Origin: Brumimicrobium mesophilum
Lineage (GTDB): Bacteria > Bacteroidota > Bacteroidia > Flavobacteriales_D > Crocinitomicaceae
Assembly: GCF_003025005.1 (NCBI RefSeq)
Contig: NZ_PVSS01000006.1
Span: 186,001 to 250,000 of the forward strand
Direction: 5' to 3'
DNA: 64,000 nt
Shown: positions 53,567 to 62,351 of the stretch, in pieces
Layout: every line of letters starts with the position of its first letter
Position numbering within the stretch: position 1 is the first letter of the stretch
Notes under the pieces: generated by a model
Told to the model about the DNA's origin: nothing
Database searches by the model: none
Seen by the model: the letters and a program-made list of their open reading frames with translations, nothing else
Translations under genes and position numbers: made by a program

Positions 53567-54130
53567 ATGAAAAAGTCAATGAAAACAATCGGATTAATCG
53601 TAGGATCAGTATTCTTAATGGGAACAGCATCTTTCGCTCAAGAAACAGTTAATGTAGGAGGAGAGCAAATGTTTCCTAAGAAAAACATTGTAGAAAATGC
53701 AGTTAATTCTAAAGACCATACGACTTTAGTAGCAGCAGTAAAAGCAGCTGATTTAGTAGCAACTTTAAAAACTGCAGGTCCTTTCACAGTTTTTGCACCG
53801 GTAAACGATGCTTTTGAAAATCTTCCAAATGGAACGGTTGAATCTCTTTTGAAGCCAGAAAACAAAAAGACTTTGGCTACAGTTTTAACTTACCACGTGG
53901 TAGCAGGAGCTCTAGACTTTGATGCAATTGCTGGATTAATCAAAAAAGGTAAAGGTTCAGCAAAAATGACAACAGTTTCTGGAGGTACATTGACTGCTCA
54001 AATGAATGGAAAGCACAACATCACTTTAAAAGATGAAAATGGTGGAGTAGCTAACATTACAACATACGATGTATACCAATCAAACGGAGTAATCCACGTA
54101 ATTGACAAAGTAGTTTTACCAAAAATGTAA
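53567..54130 (+). CDS. secreted fasciclin-domain protein
   Basis: The 187-residue product has a signal peptide (cleavage near 'GTASFAQ') and one fasciclin (FAS1) domain (about 40-185): 'HTTLVAAVKAADLVATLKTAGPFTVFAPVNDAF' (split), then 'VLTYHVVAGALDFDAI' with the conserved YHV, and 'SNGVIHVIDKVVLP' as the closing motif. FAS1 domains mediate adhesion between cells or to surfaces. It is followed, after a hairpin at 54149-54177, by the CHRD-repeat gene in the same direction, so both may be expressed from the same promoter, with lower levels downstream. Confidence 0.92.
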   Translation: MKKSMKTIGLIVGSVFLMGTASFAQETVNVGGEQMFPKKNIVENAVNSKDHTTLVAAVKAADLVATLKTAGPFTVFAPVNDAFENLPNGTVESLLKPENKKTLATVLTYHVVAGALDFDAIAGLIKKGKGSAKMTTVSGGTLTAQMNGKHNITLKDENGGVANITTYDVYQSNGVIHVIDKVVLPKM

Positions 54131-54148
54131 AACCTAAAATCTAAATTT

Positions 54149-54177
54149 GGAGTTGGTAAAAGTTACTGGCTCCTTTT
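54149..54177 (+). terminator. wobble-rich hairpin between the fasciclin and CHRD genes
   Basis: GGAGTTGGTAA pairs with TTACTGGCTCC using three G-T wobbles across the loop AAG, followed by TTTT. It could act as a partial terminator between two co-directional genes 70 bp apart. Confidence 0.5.
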
Positions 54178-54200
54178 AAATGTTTAATTAAAAATATAAT

Positions 54201-56039
54201 ATGATGAAAAATTTACAAAAGATAGCAATAGCTGCCATTCTTACAGTTTCAACTTCAGCAATGAGTTTTGCAGCCCATTTGGGTGACCAGCTAACTTTCT
54301 CTGCTAGAATGAACGGAGCTCAAGAGGTGCCAGCTGTTACAACAACAGGACAAGGAGTTGCAACGATGGTTTTAAACGGAACAAGAGATACTTTATGTGT
54401 TTCTATTTATACTGCAGGAGTTCCAGAAACAATTATGGGTCTGCATTTACACAGTGGTGTAGCAGGAACAAATGGAGGAGTTGTAGTTGATTTAACTCCA
54501 TATATAATCGATGGAAATGTAAAAGCTGTTCTTACAGGTTCTGCTTTAACATCTTCTTTGATTTCAGATATGATTACTGGTGGAATTTATGTGAATGCAC
54601 ATACAGCTAGTAATATGGATGGAGAAATTAGAGGTCAAGTTAAATTGGAAACTGATTTCCCATACCGCGCTACATTAGACGGTAGTCAAGAGGTGCCAAT
54701 GGTTTCTACTATGGCAACTGGATTAGGAGTTTTTAATCTTTCTTTAGATAAGAAAAAACTAATGTACTGGGTTTCTGCTGATGGTTTAAGTGGTCCAATA
54801 ATGGGAGCACATTTACACATGGCTGCAGCCGGAGCAAACGGAGCAGTAGTTGTTGATTTAACACCAACTATCATGGGGAATGCAATCGTAGGAGTTGCAG
54901 ATGTTTCAGGAGTTGCTGGTTTTGCCAACGACTTAGAAGCTGGTGATATTTATATTAATGTGCACACAGCTGCCAATATGGATGGTGAAATTAGAGGTCA
55001 ATTGACTTATGACAACCAAGTTGCTTTTGATGGTGTTCTTTCAGGTGATCAAGAAGTTCCAGCTGTTTCTACAATGGCAACAGGAGTTGTTAAAGTATCA
55101 TTAAGTAGTGATTTCTCAACAATTAATTATTCAGCGCAAGTTGAGGGATTATCTGGTGCAATCATGGGAGCTCACTTTCACAATGAAGCAGCAGGAGCAA
55201 ACGGTCCAGTTGTAGTAGATTTAACAGGAGATGTTAATGGAAACATTATTTCAGGAACTATTACAGGAGCTGCTGTAACGCAAGATTTAATAAGAGAATT
55301 TTTAGAAGGTAATATCTACTTAAATGTTCACACTGCAGCAAATATGGGCGGTGAAATAAGAGCACAAATTAGTAGAGTTGCTCGTGAAGGTTATTCAGTA
55401 AACCTAAGTGGTGACCAAGAGGTGCCAAGTGTTTCAACAATGGCAAATGGTGGTGGAATTATCACTATTTCGAGAGAAAGAAACAATGCGCACGTAATGA
55501 TAGTTGTAAAAGAACTTTCTGGAACAATTGATGCTGCACATATTCACAATGCAGTTGCAGGAATGAATGGTGGAGTTGAGTTTAACTTATCTTCTTGGTT
55601 CTCAATGACTGAAAATTATGACGGAGCTTTTGGTTACCTAACATCTGACAGTCCAATGCCAATGAACGCAGCAGCTGAAACAAAATTCAGAAATAATGAA
55701 ATGTATGTTAACATTCATACAGCTGCAAATCCTGATGGAGAAGTTCGTGGTCAAGTATTGAGAGGTTCAGAATGTTCACAGGAGTTTTTAGGTCTTTCAG
55801 ACAATGAATTAGAAGAAAACAATTTGACTGCATACCCGAATCCAACTACGGATAAAATTACATTGTCTTTTGAAAAATTCAATGGTGAAATGAATGTTCA
55901 AGTTGTGGATATCTATGGGAAAACAGTTCAAACAAAATCTATCAAATCAAACAATACAACGATTGATATGTCTGGATTGCCAAGTGGTGTTTACATGATA
56001 AAAGCTGAGAGTCAAATTACAAGAGTAATTAAGAAATAA
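54201..56039 (+). CDS. four-CHRD-domain T9SS type A-sorted secreted protein
   Basis: The 612-residue product has a signal peptide (to about residue 25) and four CHRD domains of about 120 residues (about 28-150, 150-270, 270-390 and 390-520). Each carries a 'GSQEVP' or 'GDQEVP' start, an internal 'IMGAHLH' or similar, and an end like 'NVHTAANMDGEIRGQ'. The fourth is the most diverged. The C-terminal region ('LTAYPNPTTDKITLSFE', 'VQVVDIYGKTVQTKS', 'MSGLPSGVYMIKAE') is a type A sorting domain. CHRD domains are known from chordin and in bacterial surface proteins, with an unknown role. It is 70 bp downstream of the fasciclin gene and is followed by a strong terminator. Confidence 0.92.
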   Translation: MMKNLQKIAIAAILTVSTSAMSFAAHLGDQLTFSARMNGAQEVPAVTTTGQGVATMVLNGTRDTLCVSIYTAGVPETIMGLHLHSGVAGTNGGVVVDLTPYIIDGNVKAVLTGSALTSSLISDMITGGIYVNAHTASNMDGEIRGQVKLETDFPYRATLDGSQEVPMVSTMATGLGVFNLSLDKKKLMYWVSADGLSGPIMGAHLHMAAAGANGAVVVDLTPTIMGNAIVGVADVSGVAGFANDLEAGDIYINVHTAANMDGEIRGQLTYDNQVAFDGVLSGDQEVPAVSTMATGVVKVSLSSDFSTINYSAQVEGLSGAIMGAHFHNEAAGANGPVVVDLTGDVNGNIISGTITGAAVTQDLIREFLEGNIYLNVHTAANMGGEIRAQISRVAREGYSVNLSGDQEVPSVSTMANGGGIITISRERNNAHVMIVVKELSGTIDAAHIHNAVAGMNGGVEFNLSSWFSMTENYDGAFGYLTSDSPMPMNAAAETKFRNNEMYVNIHTAANPDGEVRGQVLRGSECSQEFLGLSDNELEENNLTAYPNPTTDKITLSFEKFNGEMNVQVVDIYGKTVQTKSIKSNNTTIDMSGLPSGVYMIKAESQITRVIKK

Positions 56040-56071
56040 AATTACCTCTGCCTAAATCTTTTTGGTTCAAG

Positions 56072-56108
56072 CCCTGTCTAAAACAGAAATGTTTTGGGCA
56101 GGGTTTTT
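56072..56108. terminator. intrinsic terminator with GAAA tetraloop between the CHRD gene and a barrel gene
   Basis: A 14-bp stem (CCCTGTCTAAAACA with TGTTTTGGGCAGGG, two wobbles) is closed by a GAAA tetraloop and followed by five T's. It lies between two convergent genes. Confidence 0.9.
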
Positions 56109-56892
56109 AGTTATTATTATTGAAAGTGTATGTAATTCCAAGAGCAGCATAGTGAAAAAGAGAGAAATTATAAACTTCATCGTTATCTGCGCCACCTTCT
56201 AAAATTCTGTAACCTAATCTAAAATCAAAATTATCATTGAATTTATATGTTGCAGCAAGTTGAATATCCTCAGCTCTTCCTTGTGGAGCGGCTAATGCAT
56301 CACCTTCAAAAACAAGACCTAATTTTTCGTTGTGTTTATAGAATAATCTGAAATTGATAATAGGTACAAATCCAACATTCGTTTTAACAGTGTTAAGGTT
56401 TGGCGAACTGATTGCTATGCTCGCATCTCTAATTTTCGCAGTAAAACCCAATCCAAATTCTAATTTTGGTCTGTCTACAATTTTATATCGATAGGTTAAT
56501 CGGTATGAATTGAATTTATAAGTGCTGTTAAGTGTAGTATTGGCCATAAATGTTTCGCCATTATAGACTACATCTTCACCCACCGTTCCTGCTCCAATTG
56601 TTTTTAAGGGAGCATACAAAAGTGAGAATGTATGGCGAGATTTTAAAGTGTAATTGGCTCTTATTCTTATAAAGGCGGTTGTCTCTGATTGAACCTCGTC
56701 TTTTAATGAGAATAATGTTCCTTGATCTCCTGAAATTCGCACATCATTATATCCCGTAAAAAGTGCCCCTGTTTCAACATCGATAAAAGCTTGAGCATTA
56801 ACTATTTTACCTACAAATACCGAAGTTAGAAGCATGCAAAATGTAAAAAAAAATGATTTCATATTTCTAATTTTAATTTTTAGATTTCTCAT
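56107..56892 (-). CDS. outer-membrane beta-barrel-like protein
   Basis: The 261-residue product has a signal peptide ending near 'KIVNAQ'. The mature part is made of alternating strands with aromatic ends ('SRHTFSLLYAPL', 'SYRLTYRYKIV', 'LEFGLGFTAKI', 'FRLGYRILEG') and finishes with 'HYAALGITYTFNNNN', the kind of final strand seen in outer-membrane barrels, though it does not end in Phe. Either ATG 56892 or ATG 56862 could be the start; the latter gives a shorter and more standard signal. The function is unknown. Confidence 0.7.
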   Translation of the reverse strand: MRNLKIKIRNMKSFFFTFCMLLTSVFVGKIVNAQAFIDVETGALFTGYNDVRISGDQGTLFSLKDEVQSETTAFIRIRANYTLKSRHTFSLLYAPLKTIGAGTVGEDVVYNGETFMANTTLNSTYKFNSYRLTYRYKIVDRPKLEFGLGFTAKIRDASIAISSPNLNTVKTNVGFVPIINFRLFYKHNEKLGLVFEGDALAAPQGRAEDIQLAATYKFNDNFDFRLGYRILEGGADNDEVYNFSLFHYAALGITYTFNNNN

Positions 56893-57039
56893 GAATTGTT
56901 TGTACTAAACCACTAAAAAGATAAAATTGTTTTCTTAATAGTCATAAAATATCAGCTAAGTTATTTTTACTCTAAATTTTTCATAAAAGAAAACACTCAT
57001 TGAACCATTTTGAGTATTTTTCCCTTAAAACTAAAATTT

Positions 57040-58701
57040 ATGGGACTTCTTCCTGATCAATACGATAAATACGTACGCTTTTTTAAATTTATGATGAAAT
57101 ACTGGAACAGTGATGTATTCAGTATGCCTGATGGTAGCATTCCTGAATCAAATCAAGATGAAGCGAGCAATGAGTTTGATCATACACCAGAAGAATTAAC
57201 TGAAGATTTAAAGAAAATGGGACCAACTTATGTGAAGTTGGGTCAACTGCTTTCTACGCGTCCAGATTTACTTCCACCGAGCTTTATGGATGCTTTAGCA
57301 ACTTTACAAGATGATGTTGAAGAGGTAGAATATGAAGTTATCGAAGCAATATTTAAGGAGGAAGTAGGGGAGCGCATCTCAAAAGCATTCAAATTCTTCG
57401 ATAAAAAACCGTTGGCCAGTGCTTCAATAGGTCAAGTGCACAAGGCAATTATGCACTCCGGGCAAGAGGTAGCGGTCAAAATCCAACGTCCGGGAATTCG
57501 CAAGCGTTTTATCGAGGATTTGGATACTTTAATGGATATCTCTCAAAGAGCCGAGAATATTAGTGAAGTTGCTCGAAATTTTGGCGTGCATAATGTGATT
57601 GAAGAGTTGCGCTATATTTTACTGAAAGAGTTGGATTATACTTTAGAAGCACAAAACCTGCTTACTTTAAAAGAAAATTTAAAAGATTTCAATCAATTGT
57701 TTATTCCAGCACCAATTCTAGATTATTGTTCTTCTAGGGTATTGACCATGGAATTTATTGAGGGAAGAAAGATTACAAAAGTTTCTCCTTTGAAATTGAT
57801 GGATCTGGATTTAGAGCATTTAGTCGATGATTTAATTAAAGGTTATTTGAAACAAATAATTATTGATGGATTTGCCCACGCCGATCCTCATCCAGGTAAT
57901 GTATACTTAACGCGTGACAATAAAATTGCTTTGATGGATGCCGGAATGGTAGCCAAATTCAGCAATGAAATGCAAGATACTGTACTGAAATTAATAATAG
58001 GATTAAGCAATTATGATAGTTCCCGTGTTTCAGAACTTTTGCTTTCTATAAGTCATTACGATCCAGATAAAGTTGATTTAGTTTTATTTAAAAAGAATAT
58101 AGAACGTAAAATTCAAGAAAGCGAAAATCAAAAAGCCAAAGATTTACAGACTGGTCGAACATTGATTGAAATTAATCAAATGGCGGCAAAACAAAATATC
58201 CAAATTCCAGTTGATTTGAATGTTTTGGGTAAGATTCTATTAAACATGGATCAAATTGTTGCGCATCTCACACCAGATTACAATATGCAGGAAACGATGA
58301 AAAGTTATGTGCATAAATTGATGCAGAAGAAATTGAAAGAGGACATGAAGCCTGCCAATTTCATGGAAATGTTTTTGGAATTGAAAGATTTGGCTTCGAG
58401 TTTACCTTTTAGAATCAATAAGTTCTCTGAAAACCTCGCCAATAATAAAATTCGAGTAAAAGTTGACACAATAGATGAAGACCGTTTTACAGGAGCTTTT
58501 CAAAAAGTAGCCAATAGAATTACAGCAGGATTAATCATCGCCGCTTTAATTATTGGAGCAGCCATGTTGGTTCAAATTCCGAGTACTTGGAATGTATTCG
58601 GATATCCAGCTTTTGCATTTGTATTGTTTTTAATTGCGGCTTTTATTGGACTGTATTTATTGTATCAAATATTGTTTAAGGATGAAAGTAAAGGAAAATA
58701 G
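57040..58701 (+). CDS. AarF/ABC1/UbiB-family atypical kinase
   Basis: UbiB-type proteins are membrane-bound kinase-like ATPases tied to ubiquinone or lipid handling. The 553-residue product (start ATG 57040; a TTG 10 codons upstream is open) has the KxGQ motif 'TYVKLGQLLSTRPDLLP', the Ala-rich loop 'PLASASIGQVHKA' that replaces the P-loop, the Lys in 'VAVKIQRPG', the catalytic 'DGFAHADPHPGNVY', and 'ALMDAGMVAK' as the DFG equivalent. Two hydrophobic segments at the C-terminus (about 490-510 and 520-545) anchor it in the membrane. The gene converges with a small barrel gene 12 bp away. Confidence 0.93.
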   Translation: MGLLPDQYDKYVRFFKFMMKYWNSDVFSMPDGSIPESNQDEASNEFDHTPEELTEDLKKMGPTYVKLGQLLSTRPDLLPPSFMDALATLQDDVEEVEYEVIEAIFKEEVGERISKAFKFFDKKPLASASIGQVHKAIMHSGQEVAVKIQRPGIRKRFIEDLDTLMDISQRAENISEVARNFGVHNVIEELRYILLKELDYTLEAQNLLTLKENLKDFNQLFIPAPILDYCSSRVLTMEFIEGRKITKVSPLKLMDLDLEHLVDDLIKGYLKQIIIDGFAHADPHPGNVYLTRDNKIALMDAGMVAKFSNEMQDTVLKLIIGLSNYDSSRVSELLLSISHYDPDKVDLVLFKKNIERKIQESENQKAKDLQTGRTLIEINQMAAKQNIQIPVDLNVLGKILLNMDQIVAHLTPDYNMQETMKSYVHKLMQKKLKEDMKPANFMEMFLELKDLASSLPFRINKFSENLANNKIRVKVDTIDEDRFTGAFQKVANRITAGLIIAALIIGAAMLVQIPSTWNVFGYPAFAFVLFLIAAFIGLYLLYQILFKDESKGK

Positions 58702-58713
58702 GAGAGACAATAA

Positions 58714-59331
58714 TTACTTAAAATTCAAACATAACCCTATACTATGAAAATAGACTGATTTTAAGGATGGATTTTGATTTACGCTAATTAGACCATAAGA
58801 ATACTTCAGTTCCGGGGCGAAAATAAAATAGCTGAAAGTGTTTTCAAGCCCTAATCCAATGTCAATTGCAAAATTATAACCAGACTGATACGCTGTATTT
58901 AGTTCTGGTTTATTTTGAAGTGGAATATTTAAATTTGGTCCGATAAATAGATAAGGTTCCGCTTTTTTACGTGAAATTTTATACTTGAAATGAGTCATGA
59001 AATTCAAGGTGATAGGGAGTAGATCATATTCATATCGACTTCCGTCACCATTTATAATTTCTATGTAACTATTATTAAAAGCCAATTCAGCTTTTGGTGA
59101 AAAAATAAAATTCTTACTGATCGCGTAATCCATAAGAATTCCCATATTCAAACCAAATCCATTAGAAACTTCATAGTTGGATGGATGTACAGTTTCAGGT
59201 TGCAACATGGAATAATTGGTTCCGATATTAAATCCGAAATTTAGCTTTCGATCTGTGATTGAATTATCGGATTGGGAAAACAAGAAGGTCGTAGAAAACA
59301 ATAACAAGGTAATTAAAGCAGTGTTTTTCAT
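58714..59331 (-). CDS. PorT-family-like outer-membrane beta-barrel protein
   Basis: The 205-residue product has a signal peptide (MKNTALITLLLFSTTFLFSQ) and a mature part with the strands of small Bacteroidota barrels: 'LNFGFNIGTNYSML', 'NGFGLNMGILMDYAISKNFIFSPKAELAF' (split), 'YKISRKKAEPYLFIGPNLNIP', 'YNFAIDIGLGLENTFSYFIFAPEL' (split) and 'YFHSIGLCLNFK', ending in a typical barrel terminal strand. This matches the PorT/outer-membrane-barrel domain type. It converges with the AarF kinase gene, 12 bp apart. Function unknown. Confidence 0.8.
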   Translation of the reverse strand: MKNTALITLLLFSTTFLFSQSDNSITDRKLNFGFNIGTNYSMLQPETVHPSNYEVSNGFGLNMGILMDYAISKNFIFSPKAELAFNNSYIEIINGDGSRYEYDLLPITLNFMTHFKYKISRKKAEPYLFIGPNLNIPLQNKPELNTAYQSGYNFAIDIGLGLENTFSYFIFAPELKYSYGLISVNQNPSLKSVYFHSIGLCLNFK

Positions 59332-59915
59332 AATAATTAATTGAATTGGTAAGGTAGTTTTATGTCATAAGTTTTCTTTTTTGATATAACGTCTGCATTT
59401 TTACTTTATTGTTATGTGAGTGGAATAGGCCAAATGTAAATGTCACCGTTGCTGGGATTTTATTTTGCAACTTTATTCTTGTTCTCTCCCATTATTAGCG
59501 ACTTCTAGCACGCTCCATTTTCAAAAAAATATAAAGCGCGACCAAAAAATGACAGATTTCCTAAAACTCAGTTGTTTTGGATTTCCTGTTGAGGCATTTA
59601 AATTTTTAGTTCTCCAATAAAATTAAACTTCCAATTTACAAAGCAAGCCTGATAATCGCCGTATAAATAATTTGGGGGTAAAGAAGACGATAGGCACTTT
59701 TAAGAATATTAAACCTGAAAGGCTAAAATTATTATAAAAGTACATGAGCATGGTACAAAAACCTCGAAGAGGTGATATTATTTGTGTCTAAATTTTAATG
59801 GCATCCCTACGGGATTTGTAGTACATTGTGGTTGGATTCTTAAATAGATTTAAACAAAATTGCTAATTACGATAAAAATCGATAACCATTATCCTTAATA
59901 AAGATATCAATTCCT
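59332..59915. other. 584-bp gene-free region with REP-like repeats
   Basis: No gene is supported. The region holds a repeat element at 59753-59826 with two small palindromes, a related CCT-GAA-AGG at about 59714-59722, and otherwise AT-rich sequence with no promoter that I can place. Confidence 0.6.
59753..59826. repeat. REP-like element with nested palindromes
   Basis: The element is bounded by GTACAAA and TTTGTAGTAC. Inside lie ACCTC-GAA-GAGGT (59761-59773) and ATCCC-TAC-GGGAT (59803-59815). It resembles the short dispersed palindromes often seen in gaps of Bacteroidota genomes. Confidence 0.65.
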
Positions 59916-60881
59916 TTAAAATTGAACTACAACACTTCCTGTTTTATTACCAGTTTCAACATATTCATAAGCTTTAGTTATTTCATCAATTGAAAAGGTT
60001 TTATCTATAATAGATTTGAATTTCCCCTGATCTACCATGTCGCTCATAAATTGTAAAGATGTTTTAATGTCACTGGGAATAGGGAAAATAACCTTTTTAT
60101 TACTTTTAAGCTGAGTTGACATGGCTAAGAATACGTTTTCAGCATTTTTCCCAAGTTCTGAAGAAATGTAAATTCCATTATCTTTTAGTAAGTGTTTACA
60201 TTCTGAAAATCTGCTTTTTCCGACAGCATCAAAAATAAAGTCATAAGTAGATTCAGGTTCAGCTTCCGTAAATTTTTCGACTTCATAATTAATGATTTTA
60301 TCTGCTGCTAAGGATTGAATTAAATCTATGTTCTTCGTATTACAAACCGCCGTCACTTCCTTCGCTTGGTACTTTAATATTTGCAATAATGAAGAGCCAA
60401 TTGCACCTGTTGCTCCATTGAGTAAGATTTTAGAATTAGGTTTTACTTCAACTTTATTCACGAAATTCAAAGCATAATGGGCACCTTCGGCAGCACATAC
60501 AATTGATGCATAATCTGTGTTTGGAGGTATTTTTATGACTTCTTTATTTGCATCGATTGTGAGATATTCCGCATGAGAATTGAGTCCTTGGTCATTAAAC
60601 CCCCAAACCTTATCGTTTACCTTAAAATTTGACACTTTATTGCCAATTGCAACAACTTGACCTGCGAAATCTGTTCCCATTATTTTTCTCTTCGGACTAA
60701 ATAAACCGGTAGCCACTCTGGTCAAAAGTGGTTTCCCTCGTAAAGAGGCACAATCCGTTCTATTCACTGTGCTTGCAAAAACTTTAACCAAAATTTCCTC
60801 CTCTTTTGGAATTGGTTTTTCAACTTTTTCTATTCTTAAGACTTTCGGAGAACCATATTTTTTTCGTGTTAATGCTTTCAT
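59916..60881 (-). CDS. medium-chain NAD(P)-dependent oxidoreductase (zinc-free quinone-reductase-like)
   Basis: The 321-residue product is a medium-chain dehydrogenase/reductase. It starts 'MKALTRKKYGSPKVLRIEKV', has the GroES-like domain with 'GTDFAGQVVAIGNKV', and the cofactor-binding Rossmann motif 'LLNGATGAIGSSLLQIL' (GxTGxIG) at about 155-170. The Zn-binding Cys/His set of alcohol dehydrogenases is absent, so it is a quinone-oxidoreductase-like member. NADPH is the usual cofactor in this group. It is 47 bp downstream of the start of a decayed SDR gene's 3' end. Substrate unknown. Confidence 0.88.
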   Translation of the reverse strand: MKALTRKKYGSPKVLRIEKVEKPIPKEEEILVKVFASTVNRTDCASLRGKPLLTRVATGLFSPKRKIMGTDFAGQVVAIGNKVSNFKVNDKVWGFNDQGLNSHAEYLTIDANKEVIKIPPNTDYASIVCAAEGAHYALNFVNKVEVKPNSKILLNGATGAIGSSLLQILKYQAKEVTAVCNTKNIDLIQSLAADKIINYEVEKFTEAEPESTYDFIFDAVGKSRFSECKHLLKDNGIYISSELGKNAENVFLAMSTQLKSNKKVIFPIPSDIKTSLQFMSDMVDQGKFKSIIDKTFSIDEITKAYEYVETGNKTGSVVVQF

Positions 60882-60927
60882 TGTTATATAAGTTTTGTTT
60901 TAGTTCGATCCAAGCTCTTTTAAATTT

Positions 60928-61137
60928 TTAATCCATACCTAATTTAAAAGCACTTTCGAAAGTTGAAATATCATTGAAATCAAACTTGATTTGTTTGGTA
61001 TGTGCTAATGTTGAATCCAGTTCATTTATTTTTCTGACACCAGAAAATAATTCCAGGTTGTGGTTCAGTTTTTTTTAAGATGCTAAAGATCCAATTCCAA
61101 CATTCCCAGTAGCACCAGTGATTAATACTTTTGTCAT
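60928..61137 (-). pseudogene. decayed SDR/NmrA-like NAD(P)-binding gene (N-terminal fragment)
   Basis: From an ATG at 61137, the minus strand encodes 'MTKVLITGATGNVGIGSLAS', then a TAA stop, then 'KKLNHNLELFSGVRKINEL' and 'KQIKFDFNDISTFESAFKLG' in the same frame to a second TAA at 60928. TGATGNVG is the NAD(P)-binding motif of NmrA-type short-chain dehydrogenases, and the following parts fit the first beta-alpha-beta units. The gene has an internal stop and lacks about 200 C-terminal residues, so it is a remnant. The in-frame TAA lies where a Leu (TTA) would be expected, one base different. Confidence 0.8.
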
Positions 61138-61142
61138 TCGTT

Positions 61143-62327
61143 TTAAGTTTTATTCAAATGATTGGCCAGCGCAAATCCCATACTAAAACTTCCTTGCAAT
61201 AAATAGCCGCCAGTAGGAGCGTACCAATCTAACATTTCACCAATTACAAAAGTATTTGGGTGTTTTTTAAGTTGAAAATTCTGATCAACTTCATTTAAAT
61301 CAATTCCCCCCAAAGTTGAAATCGCTTTGTCTATTTCATCCGCAGATTTTAATATAATGGGAACAGCTTTTATGATTTCACAAAGTAAATCAGGGTTTGA
61401 GAAGCTTTCTTTGCTCGAAAATTGTTTCAAAATTCCAATGGCTGTACGGTCGAGTTTTAAATCTTTATTTAGAATATCTGTCGTCTTAGATTTTTTCGAA
61501 TTCTTGTACTTCGACTTTATTTGACCAATTGATAAAGTTGGTTTTAAATCCAAATATATTGTCGCGCTTTCCTCTAAAAGCAATTTATCTTGAATTTTCT
61601 CACTCAAGGCATAAATTGCATTTCCTTCCAAGCCAAATTCGGAAATAACCAACTCACCATTAGCGAAATGATTCTCATATTCTAAAGCAATGTTTTTCAA
61701 AGGTTTTCCTTCATGGGTTGAAATGAAATTCTTATCCCAATCGACTTCAAATGCACAATTTGCAGCTCTAAAAGGATTGACTTTTATTTCTCGTTCTTCA
61801 AATAAATCTTTCCAATTACCATCAGATCCAGTGACTTTCCAACTTGCTCCTCCAAGTGCGAAAACTGTAATGTCTGAATTTATAACCTCATCATTCTCAA
61901 AACATAAATCACCTTTTTCATTCCAACCTTTCCATTCAGTCGAAAACTTGAACTCTATTCCTTTAGCTGAAATATGTTCTACAATTTTGTTGAGTACTTC
62001 GATAGGTTTAATGCCAATCTCAGGAAAAACACGACTGCTTGACCCTATAAATGTTGGAATTTTGATGTTATTTAGCCATTTCATTAAGTCCTCGTTGCTA
62101 AATTCACGCAAACAAGAATCCATAAATTCACTTGGCGAATATTGATTAATGAGTTCTTCAATTGAAGAATTGAAAGTTAAATTCAATCCTCCTTCACCAG
62201 CCACCAAAAATTTCCTACCAAAAGATTTTTTCTTTTCACAAATCGTGACTTTATATTTTGTGGTGTCAATTTCAGCGGCCAACATCAATGCAGCAGCGCC
62301 ACCTCCTATGATTGTTAAAGTTTTCAT
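61143..62327 (-). CDS. BaiN/HI0933-family FAD-dependent oxidoreductase
   Basis: The 394-residue product is a flavoprotein of the BaiN/HI0933 family. It begins 'MKTLTIIGGGAAALMLAAEI' (dinucleotide-binding fold), followed by 'KKSFGRKFLVAGEGGLNLTF', whose GRKxxxxGxGxxNLT is the family hallmark, and ends with 'FVIGEMLDWYAPTGGYLLQGSFSMG', another hallmark. Proteins of this family are linked to anaerobic bile-acid or other reductions in a few cases, but mostly the substrate is unknown. The gene ends 6 bp before the decayed SDR gene. A slightly shorter glycine-loop alternative start is not apparent. Confidence 0.9.
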   Translation of the reverse strand: MKTLTIIGGGAAALMLAAEIDTTKYKVTICEKKKSFGRKFLVAGEGGLNLTFNSSIEELINQYSPSEFMDSCLREFSNEDLMKWLNNIKIPTFIGSSSRVFPEIGIKPIEVLNKIVEHISAKGIEFKFSTEWKGWNEKGDLCFENDEVINSDITVFALGGASWKVTGSDGNWKDLFEEREIKVNPFRAANCAFEVDWDKNFISTHEGKPLKNIALEYENHFANGELVISEFGLEGNAIYALSEKIQDKLLLEESATIYLDLKPTLSIGQIKSKYKNSKKSKTTDILNKDLKLDRTAIGILKQFSSKESFSNPDLLCEIIKAVPIILKSADEIDKAISTLGGIDLNEVDQNFQLKKHPNTFVIGEMLDWYAPTGGYLLQGSFSMGFALANHLNKT

Positions 62328-62351
62328 TAATGAAATAATTGAATCAAAAGC

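Noticed and set aside
54201-55400. Repeated DNA in the CHRD gene that might look like a CRISPR array or tandem repeat
   Set aside because: The repeats are coding and domain-sized (about 360 bp), not short direct repeats with unique spacers.
61690-62145. A 151-codon open frame on the plus strand within the BaiN/HI0933 gene
   Set aside because: It is antisense to a well-supported flavoprotein gene, has a Ser/Phe/Leu-rich composition typical of antisense frames in AT-rich DNA, and shows no domain.
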